Part shown: in pieces, positions 55,940 to 64,000 of the stretch | Position numbering within the stretch: the first letter of the stretch is position 1 | How the letters are laid out: every line of letters begins with the position of its first letter | Origin: Nilaparvata lugens | Lineage: Eukaryota > Arthropoda > Insecta > Hemiptera > Delphacidae | Length of the DNA: 64,000 bases | Reading direction: 5' to 3' | NCBI RefSeq assembly: GCF_014356525.2 | Contig: NC_052508.1 | Span: 42,883,858 to 42,947,857 of the forward strand | The notes under the pieces: model-generated | Databases searched by the model: none | What the model saw: only the letters and a program-made list of their open reading frames with translations | What the model was told of the DNA's origin: nothing | Made by a program: the position numbers and the translations under genes

Positions 55940-56640
55940 GATGGCGGAAAAAATGGCGGATAATTACTAAAAAACCATGTTTTTCACAGTTTTCTCGAAA
56001 ACGGCTCTAACGATTTTCTTCAAATTTATACCATGGATAGCTATTATAAGCCCTATCAACTGACATGAGTCTCATTTCTGGGAAAATTGCAGGAGCTCCG
56101 TAATATTTTTGTGAAAAATGGCGGATAATCACTAAAAAACCATGTTATTCACGGTTTTCTCGAAAACGGCTCTAACGATTTTCTTCAAATTTATACCCTA
56201 GATAGCTATTTATAAGCCCTATCAACTGACTTGAGTCTCATTTCTGGGAAAATTGCAGGAGCTCCATAATATTCTTGAGAAAAATGGTGAATAATCTCTA
56301 AAAAACCATGTTTTTCACGGTTTTCTCGAAAACAGCTCTAACAATTTTTTTCAAATTTTTACCATGGATAGCTATTTATAAGCCCTATCAACTGACATGA
56401 GTCTCATTTCTTGGAAAATTGCAGGAGCTCCGTAATATTCTTGAGAAAAATGGCGGATAATCGCAAAATAAAAACATGTTTTTCACGATTTTCTCAAAAA
56501 TGACTTGACCGATTTTTTTCAAATTCATACCCTGTATAGTTATATATCAGCTCTATAAACTAGCATGAGTATCCTTCCTGAGAAACTAACAGGGGGTCCA
56601 CCCCATTCTTGAGAAATTTACTTTGTAACCTCCTTCTCGT
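55940..56640. repeat. About 166-bp tandem repeat, four units
   Basis: The anchor AAAAACCATGTTTTTCAC recurs at about 55970, 56136, 56302 and 56470. It is followed each time by TCTCGAAAACGGCTCTAACG or a variant and by CTATCAACTGACATGAGTCT. The last unit is most diverged. Confidence 0.9.
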
Positions 56641-57126
56641 GCTTGAGGTAGGTGGGTAGAGCAGTTTATTCAAAAGAACACACGTCGATATTTTATTTGT
56701 AGAACAGCTGTTTTGACAACTTTTAAAAAATCCTTAAATCTCATAATTCAAACAAAGGAAAATATACTCTGAAAACAATAACAATAGTATAATCGTAGTT
56801 TTAATAAAATTATTAAGCCGCCAATTGGCATAATGTTATTCCCCTAGATTATCCTCGTTTAAGAATGATGCTTATAGATCAATGAGCAAGGAAAGTAGTG
56901 TGAGTGTACCACACCAGATTTTTTTATTTGTGATGAGAAAATATTTATTACGGATGTTATAATTTTCATGATTGAGATATTTTGTAAATTAGTTGCATTT
57001 CTACCCTGTTGATAAATGATGTGGCAACATCGTAATGCGTGAAAGAGATAGCGCCATCTGTTTTGTTGAATGATAGCAACACCATTGCAAATCACATACT
57101 GCCATTATGACGTGGACCTCACTATA

Positions 57127-57500
57127 GTGCGTGAATGCTGATTGCATTTGTGAGAGTCTAGGACGAGGGGGAAGGATGAGAAGGGAGTAGACTGTGTGTG
57201 TGACGTATGAAACTGTGATGTCAGTGATGTTCCATCTCTGCATAGGCTATCTCTCTCTTTACTTACTGCACTGTGCTCTCTCATGCTTACGCCTATGGTA
57301 CATCTGTACATAGCGCAAACTGGTTTTCTCTCAGTAAAAATCAGCTGGAAGTTTCAAGTGGGAATGCGAGTGCGTGAATGCTGATTGCATTTGTGAGAAT
57401 GCGCACGCAACAGTCTAGAATGAGAGAGATTGATGAGAAGGGAGTCGACTGTGCGTGTGACGTATGACACTGTGACGTCAAGCGATGGTCCATCTCTACA
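57127..57500. repeat. Tandem duplication flanking the MITE
   Basis: AATCAGCTGGAAGTTTCAAG and GTGCGTGAATGCTGATTGCA occur at 55460-55489/57127-57150 and again at 57341-57388. In the second copy they are continuous. Confidence 0.8.
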
Positions 57501-58180
57501 CACTGAACTCTATACTAACTGGAATGGACTAGCAACATGAAGAAAGTGAGGCAGCTGGTAAAGATAGACAACCCGCATTGCTGTGGGATTTGTCATTTTG
57601 TAACACATTGGCTCTTATGGAAAAATACATTGCACAGTTTCAATTTCTATTTTATTTCTATATTGTATGTCTTATTCCATGGAAGTGTTATTTTTCATTT
57701 ATTTAGCAGTTCATTGTTAACTTTTTGAGAGCAAAAATAATAAAATAGGTTGAATATGAATAAAGAAAAGATTTTTTTAATTTGTGACTGCAGTAGTTTT
57801 AGTATTGTCAACTTTTCACAAGCAAGGGAATAACTTTGGGCCAGATTTCAGAGAAGGTTATCATTCATTTATTTTTATTAATTCAACAAGGACAAATATA
57901 ACCTGTCATGAAATGATTGGGAATGAAAAAAAGCTCATAGTCTTTATTATCCCAATCCCGAATTTTGTTCGTACACAGTCCAAAGGAGGGCTGTGTTTAA
58001 TTGGAACTATTAAACATAGTCTTATGTTTATTTTGATAGAATATACTATTGTTTTTTGGATTATATGATTTATTGTTATTGTTAAAGGAAAGATTTATGA
58101 TTCATTGTTTAAGAAAATATCTCAATTTAATAATATAGGCCTACTTACAGCAGGCTATGAATGTAGAATATGTAGGTGTG
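57501..58180. other. Non-coding stretch
   Basis: Short frames at 57537-57728 and 57784-58068 show no homology that I recognise. Confidence 0.45.
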
Positions 58181-58186
58181 CATTGA

Positions 58187-58740
58187 TGTAATTTCAAATC
58201 ATGTAAGTGTGGGAGTTTCAGAAATGGAGCACATAACGAAGAAACATTTTATTATATTATTTGACTATGATAAGCAAACAGTAAAATATGCTACATAATT
58301 ACCAGAGTGAAATGAACAATTTGAAATTAAAAGGTTTCAAAAATTAATTACAATTCAGCTGATAACTCATTCTGATTCTCATATTTTTTAAAATAAAAGT
58401 AGGTGAATAAAATGAATTATGTGGACTCATGATGATTCAATAACACAGGATTATTGAATATGTAATGATAGCAATATACTAGGTATTCTGATATCATTTC
58501 AAATCATGTAAGTGTGGGAGTTTCAGAAATGATGCAAAGAAATCTATGAAGAAACATTTATATTAATTGTATTATAATTATGACCAAATGATAAGCAAAC
58601 AGTAAAATATGCTAAATAATTATTATAATATTGTAAATGGAAAGGTTTTAAAAATTAATCACAATTCAGCTGATAGCAGTATCATATTTTTCAAAATAAA
58701 AGTAGGTACCTAAAGTTAATTATGTCATCTCATGATGATA
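58187..58740. repeat. Diverged direct duplication, about 300-bp offset
   Basis: 58187-58455 and 58489-58740 share TTTCAAATCATGTAAGTGTG, GATAAGCAAACAGTAAAATA and ACAATTCAGCTGATA in the same order with indels. Confidence 0.85.
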
Positions 58741-59370
58741 ACAAAGTATTATTAATCATTTGTATTTATTCTTTTTTGAATAAGGATTAATTTGTTCTTC
58801 AACTATGTTTCTTTATTTTAGATGCTATAAAGTAGGCCTAAATTTTCAATTAGCATAGGAACTATCACCGTATACTAGGAATATAACCAAATTTGTTGTT
58901 TTATTTTTGGTCAAATGAACTGATCAATATAGAAAAAAGTATTGGAAATGTATGTAAAACAAAAAGGTTTCTTCAAATTAATTAATAGACAAAAATGTTT
59001 GACTTACCTGTGAAATGGTATTTCATTTCCTTTAACATGCCCATTCTTGCATCCAAATGCAACACAATATATCACCATTTCTCGGTCGTATTTTTATTCA
59101 ATTCCACGCATTTTACAACAAATACATTACAATATTTAAGAGAAAAGGTTGTGATCTAATACTGATGGCCCTAATACTCATTCAAATCCGTTTTTCAACT
59201 TTAAAAGTGAAAAATCGTGCTCAAGAGCTGCAACAATCTGCTTAAATGTATGAGTACGAGAGAGAAGGGAATCCCACACAGTAGGCCTGTCTCACTTACT
59301 CCGCCTTCCACACTTTTGGCTGTAGCTTAGCATTGGACAACCCGGTCCAGTTAATATAGAGTTCACTGTC
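58741..59370. other. Non-coding stretch
   Basis: Nothing recognised. Confidence 0.4.
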
Positions 59371-59467
59371 TCTACATAGACTATCTCTCTCTTCACTAGC
59401 TGCACTGTGCTCTCTCATGCTTTCGCCTATGGTACATCTGTACATAGTGGGCGATCTGCGCATACTA
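59371..59467. repeat. Inverted copy of the repeat at 6838-6950
   Basis: Nearly identical in inverse over about 97 bp; also related to 57230-57320. Confidence 0.85.
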
Positions 59468-60379
59468 CAGGCTCCAGCTACGGTGCTCGGTAACCATCAT
59501 CACAAAGAACGTTACATTCTGAATGGAACGGGAAAACCCCGTTACTAACGCATGCGCGATAAGGTGCTGTCTAAGACCGAGAGTGGTTTGTTTGAATCAA
59601 TCGAAGCATTGAAATTAATAAAAATGACACAGAACCAATACAAAATGGCTTGAATAATTGCAGAATATGACGAAAACTGCAATATGAATCACTAGAACAA
59701 TAAAACAAATAAAATACATCAGAAAATCACATCTAAAAAATACAAAATTAGAAGTAGGCAAAGTGTGTGTACGACAAGCTAGCACTAACAACCAACTAGC
59801 GTCAGAGCGGACAACTTACGAACTAAAGAAGCTTGATGCCAGAATACAAAGACCCAAGTCTGTATGACTTATTTTCTACATGAGTCATATCTAATTGCAA
59901 TGACTAATGAGTGTGAGTTGCGTCATAAGCAACAATGTGGAGTATTATGACTGAACGTGACTACTCTTGTCTTGACTAATCAGTGTGTGACCAGACTGAG
60001 GTAAGAATGTCTAGTCATTATTTCAGTATTTTATCTTGAAGGGTCATTTGCACAGTAGGCCTACAAATAGCTGAACTAAGATAGATTGAGTTGATCGAGT
60101 TTGAGTGAATAGAATATTGAAACATGAATCAGTTCCTAATGGAATTCTTCAAGGAATTGGTTATTTTTTGTTCACAATAAGCCAGCAATACATTGGTTAT
60201 TTCATATTACTCATTCCTCATTTGTGGTTAGAGCTGTAGCCTACTGGTAGGTAGAGTAATGGAAGAGAAAAACGATTGAGAAATTTAGTTATTGTACAAT
60301 AATGAAAAATTGTAAATAAATAATAGCACAACTTAATATTATGAAAAATATATTTTAGAATGTAAGAAAAGTGATGTTG
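59468..60379. other. Non-coding stretch
   Basis: No gene, hairpin or terminal repeat that I can support. Confidence 0.4.
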
Positions 60380-60533
60380 TATAGTGAGGTCCACATTATA
60401 ATGACAGTATTTGATCAACTTTGGTTTTGCTATCCTTGTCTATTATTCGACAAAGCCGGTGGTACTATCCTTTTCTAGGCCCACAACGATGTCAATTATG
60501 TTTTTGGCAGTGTTGAAATATAATTAATCAATT
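60380..60533. mobile_element. TA-MITE left part
   Basis: TATAGTGAGGTCCACATTAT and the same interior as 27316-27521 for about 150 bp; the right end is missing. Confidence 0.75.
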
Positions 60534-61084
60534 GGGGGGTTGGCAGGCCTGCCTGCGGTTAGGAGTTGATGGTGAATTCGGGTCTAAAATTTTTTGTGTT
60601 TTTGCTGGTTATTCGTACAGATGTAATTCGAATGCGTGTTGGTATTGTTTTTTAAGTAGTTATTATTGTGGTATAACTTAAATTTGATCCGGACAGACTG
60701 TAAGTACTTTTTATTATTCATTTTAGTTCCGGCGTACTTGAATTGGAGGTTAGATTCTGTGAATAGAGCAAGAACTTCAGTTGAGTTTTCAACAGGTTGA
60801 CCAGTAGAGAAATTCTTAATTTACCTTGCAAAGAAATTAAAATTATCTATCACTAGTTGCATTCCCAGCTTATCGCCTTGATAAGAATACCTTAGCGCTC
60901 ACCGTAGATAAGATACTTCTGAATCCTCTGATTTCATTCATCTTGTTTTTCACATTGCTTCTAGATTCCGTTATTTCAATATTATCATTAAACTCTTTTG
61001 GAGATTTTTCTTTTCAAGATTCATTAAACAAATTAATTCAATTACAGTATCCTTTTAATTTTCTTTCAGCATATTCTCAATCCA
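60534..61084. other. Flank of LINE copy B
   Basis: Not shared with copy A; contains GGCAGGCCTGCCTGC, a short perfect palindrome at about 60542. No coding content. Confidence 0.45.
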
Positions 61085-61884
61085 TAAATAGAATTATTAT
61101 TATGAAATAGAATAATAATTATTATATTTGGAATATATAGTTTTCATCGTTGTTCATACACTAATAATATTAATAATAGAACACAATATTGATGATAAAT
61201 ACCAATAATTATATGATAGAATAAAAATTTGATCCGTAAAAAGTAATAGAAACTCATATAACAATAATAAAAATAAAACGATAAAACAAAAACAAAAATT
61301 CAACTTTACATAAATATAATCGATCATTCTTAATTTTCCTTATCCCTCTCTCCTTTTAACTCATTCTTATACCTAAGCGATTCAGCTTTTTGCATTAATT
61401 TCTACTATCACTTGCCATCTGATTCAGTCATAAGCATTGCAGGCTGGAACGGACTTCTGAAGGAGCAGGTTGCTGTGTGGATATTGTAAACATAGCACCT
61501 TGTGATTATTCGCTTTTGGCCCGGGCCCAGACAGGGCACAGGCGAATTACAAAGAGTCTTTTCCTATCAGTTTCTGTTCTGTATATTCAGTGCTGTGTAT
61601 CGATTTAGCGTTAGTTGATTGCTGTACTTTGATTTTTAGTAAAATTCTAGCTTTGATTTCGCTGTACCTATTGAGTTGGATGATCTCAATAATTTCCAAA
61701 ATACAGAAATTTAAATCAGTTCAGATAAATGAATAAATAATATATCTAGCGTACTTTTGAATACTTAAGAACAATAAAAATTTATTAATAAGTGAATAAA
61801 TAAAAAAGAAATAAAATAGGCCTAATAATAAATAATAAATAATAATAATAATACCTATTGTTAAAGTAATAATAAAATATCATT
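61085..61884 (+). other. LINE copy B 5' untranslated region
   Basis: Matches 12509-13306 inverted with small indels, for example around GATTTAGCGTTAG at 61600 and AATTACAAAGAG at 61545. Confidence 0.8.
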
Positions 61885-63441
61885 ATGAAATTGGAGGAAA
61901 CAACAACAAGCACAGGTAACTCTGCAGTTTATTTTAATAAATATAAATTCAGAAAAGCAGGTACCTCAACTGCAGGTGAAATAATTTGGCGATGTCTTGG
62001 TAAGTCATGTAGGGTTTCCATACGATCTGACTCAATGCTAAATCTGACTACTGGTCCGAATCTAAAACACAATCATCCTTATAGCGCACTGAATTCTTCC
62101 AATAGCAAAAAGTTAGATGACTCCTCAAATCTCAACAATACTACTGCTTCTTTGAACTTGGATAACATAACTTTATCTGACGAATTGTCAAAGACAGTTG
62201 ATGCTGATGTATTATCTACTGGTTCATGTGTTTTCAGTGTATCGAGCACCCCTTTGGTTTCAAGTTCTCCGGTTCATCTCAGCATAAATAATGATCTTCA
62301 GAACAGCAAGGATGAAATAATTGAATCACTTCATCTCAGCATAAATAATGATCTTCAGAACAGCAAGGATGAAATAATCGAATCTCTAAGAAAAGAAATT
62401 ACAGACTTAAATGACAAAATGAGTACGATGAAACAGCAATGGAATGATGCAATAGATCATTCCATTGAAGTTGATAAGAAATTGATTGAGTACAATTCTG
62501 TTATGGATCAGATGAAAATAAGTATAGAAGTTCTAGAGGCGGAAAATTTGGTTCTCAAAAATGAGAAAAAAGTCCTAGAAATAGAACTGGACAATTTGAA
62601 ATTCTGTTATCCCCTGGAGAACTTGAATAATCAAAGTAATAATAGTGGAGTAATGAGAGCACAGAAAGAAAACTGTAATGACATAGATAATAGAAAAAAG
62701 GCTGTTCATGGTGTGAATGTAGGAAATAGTCAATCGAATAAAAATAAGAAAATGAGAGAGAAAACAAAAAATAAGAGAGTACTGATCTTGTCAGCTAGCC
62801 ACGGAAGAGAAATTGGTTGGAGTCTTAATGAGGAAGTCAAACAAAGCGGTTTTGAGGTGACTGTAATATCGAAACCTGGATGTAAATTTAACACAGTTAC
62901 TCATGAAATTGAAGATCTGACTAGAGATTTTGACATGAATGATAGAGTTATAATATTGGCTGGAGGTAACAATGTAACAGATGAATCAGTGCAGAGCACA
63001 GACTTCAATTTCGAAAAAGTATTCAATACAGCTAGCTACACTAATGTAACTGTTTCTTCTATTCCGTTTCGATATGACAGACCCCTCATGAATGTCAATA
63101 TCAGTAAAGTGAATTCATGGATACTTGAACAAATCAATGGGAAGAAAAATATAGAAACCTTGGACTTGAGTAACTTTGATATCACAGATTACACTCGTCA
63201 TGGTCATCATTTGAACAGATATAGGGGTAAACAGAAACTTATCAAGCTCTTCAAGCATCATATTATTGGAACTCCTATTGAATCTACAAATGTAAGAGGT
63301 GTTGAATGTGACAAACGCTCAGAAGGAGATAGTCCCACCAGCATTCCCACCATCAATGAAATTGACAGAGGACATTTTTTAGAGGCTTCAACGTTTTCCA
63401 CGCAAACTGCCAGGGTTTGCTCAATGCCAAACTGGATGTAG
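61885..63441 (+). CDS. LINE ORF1, copy B
   Basis: 518 codons, the same FLYWCH-like, coiled-coil and SGNH-like protein as copy A; the only residue change seen is Ser for Gly just after TPLVS near residue 128. Start at ATG 61885, stop TAG at 63439-63441. The last 60 bases overlap the ORF2 frame. Confidence 0.92.
   Translation: MKLEETTTSTGNSAVYFNKYKFRKAGTSTAGEIIWRCLGKSCRVSIRSDSMLNLTTGPNLKHNHPYSALNSSNSKKLDDSSNLNNTTASLNLDNITLSDELSKTVDADVLSTGSCVFSVSSTPLVSSSPVHLSINNDLQNSKDEIIESLHLSINNDLQNSKDEIIESLRKEITDLNDKMSTMKQQWNDAIDHSIEVDKKLIEYNSVMDQMKISIEVLEAENLVLKNEKKVLEIELDNLKFCYPLENLNNQSNNSGVMRAQKENCNDIDNRKKAVHGVNVGNSQSNKNKKMREKTKNKRVLILSASHGREIGWSLNEEVKQSGFEVTVISKPGCKFNTVTHEIEDLTRDFDMNDRVIILAGGNNVTDESVQSTDFNFEKVFNTASYTNVTVSSIPFRYDRPLMNVNISKVNSWILEQINGKKNIETLDLSNFDITDYTRHGHHLNRYRGKQKLIKLFKHHIIGTPIESTNVRGVECDKRSEGDSPTSIPTINEIDRGHFLEASTFSTQTARVCSMPNWM
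63375..63381 (+). promoter_or_regulatory. Putative -1 frameshift site T TTT TTA, copy B
   Basis: The ORF1 codons are TTT (63376-63378) and TTA (63379-63381), preceded by a T. The -1 frame continues AGA GGC TTC AAC into the endonuclease. A 6-bp hairpin (63402-63407 with 63415-63420) lies 20 nt downstream. Confidence 0.6.
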
Positions 63442-64000
63442 AGATTCTCTTGCATGAAAGATCAAATATTGACATACTGTGTTTCACGGAGCATTGGCTC
63501 AATATAAATGAATTGGATCATCTCTCTCTTCCTAACTTCACCCTTAAATCACAATACAATAGGCAAATTAAAACTAGAGGTGGGTCTTGTATATTTGTGC
63601 GTGATGAATCTGTCAAGAGCTGTAGAATTAGGACAGATTTACTCTCTTCAGCTGTGGAAAGTGTGTTTGAAATTTCGTCAGTGGAATTAAAACTTAAATC
63701 GATTGCACAGAAAATAATTCTGATATGTATTTACAGAGCTCCAAATTCTGATTTTGGCCGTTTTGTTGAATTGCTTCGTTCTGTTCTGTCCAAAGTTTCT
63801 AAAGAGAAAGGAAAAATTGTGTGTCTATGCGGTGATTTCAATGTCGATTTCTGTAAGGAAGATAAAAACAAGAGTATTTTCAGAAATTTACTTACATCAT
63901 TCAAATTGAACAAGATAACAAATGGACCAACACGAATTACACCAACTACAGCCACAGAAATTGATTATATCATTTCAAATCATCCCATTAATCTTTGTAG
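63381..64000 (+). CDS. LINE ORF2, copy B, 5' part (endonuclease)
   Basis: Encodes the AP-type endonuclease start (NVFHANCQG, TEHWLN, YRAPNSDF, CGDFNVDF) and is cut by the window edge. One visible residue change from copy A (Val for Ile in GRFVELL). Confidence 0.9.

Larger units (their letters stand above)
55490..57126. mobile_element. TA-MITE, large copy with nested repeats
   Basis: TATAGTGAGGTCCACGTTAT at the left and the inverse at the right with TA at both edges. The first 100 bp and last 120 bp match those of the 841-bp MITE at 2564. The extra interior is another repeat (about 55640-56915). The flanks are related to 57334-57500, where the MITE is absent. Confidence 0.82.
61085..64000 (+). 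mobile_element. Full-length CR1-like LINE, copy B, cut by window end
   Basis: Plus-strand copy of the LINE at 7.9-13.3 kb: 5' UTR 61085-61884, ORF1 61885-63441, ORF2 from about 63381 to beyond 64000. It has the same 57-bp duplication in ORF1 and the same frameshift site. Confidence 0.93.

Noticed and set aside
5938..57126. CRISPR-like array from recurrent TATAGTGAGGTCCACG words
   Set aside because: The copies are dispersed and inverted MITE ends, and the DNA is eukaryotic.

Overview
This window is eukaryotic nuclear DNA, very probably from an insect and plausibly a hemipteran such as a planthopper (inference: AT-rich, spliced transposon genes, BEL/Pao and Harbinger elements, TA-target MITEs, tRNA-like SINE heads). 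I find no confident single-copy host gene. Almost everything recognisable is transposable element, much of it nested. The main candidate for a non-transposon protein is an OTU-type cysteine protease ORF at about 51.06-51.65 kb.

Layout. 0-2.1 kb: 3' part of a decayed LINE with a (TG)n tract. 2.49-3.5 kb: a TA-target MITE inserted into one copy of a short tandem duplication whose second copy is the empty site. 5.8-7.7 kb: a satellite-like zone of about 122-bp units rich in TTAGG words, mixed with MITE ends. 7.7-13.3 kb (minus): an intact full-length two-ORF LINE (CR1-like, called copy A) ending in microsatellite tails. A nearly identical copy B starts at 61.09 kb on the plus strand and runs off the window. 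Both copies carry a canonical -1 slippery heptamer at the ORF1/ORF2 junction.

16.57-44.07 kb: one BEL/Pao LTR retrotransposon on the minus strand, bounded by a perfect 5-bp target duplication (ATCAT) and two about 447-bp LTRs. It has swollen to 27.5 kb through three insertions. A 4.3-kb element with about 700-bp terminal inverted repeats and TTA duplication splits pol. A 16.2-kb PIF/Harbinger element splits gag. A 1.36-kb hAT element with a perfect 8-bp duplication splits the 5' LTR. The Harbinger element holds a three-exon transposase gene (plus) and a three-exon MADF gene (minus) whose exons interlock. It also hosts a 248-bp deletion derivative of its own family, a TA-MITE, two LINEs and two tRNA-like SINE heads. 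Both Harbinger genes carry disabling lesions.

44-51 kb: a pogo/Tigger-like transposase remnant, a retroviral-type integrase fragment, a 47-bp minisatellite, an intact 463-codon Gypsy-like Gag-protease ORF, and a 1.6-kb palindrome built on the same minisatellite. 51-52.3 kb: the OTU ORF. 52.3-61 kb: mostly non-coding AT-rich DNA with a second large MITE (again beside a related empty site), a 166-bp tandem repeat and a diverged duplication.

The genes work only within their own elements: LINE ORF1 (RNA binding) with ORF2 (endonuclease and reverse transcriptase); BEL gag with pol; Harbinger transposase with its MADF DNA-binding partner. Only LINE copy A looks potentially active as read here.
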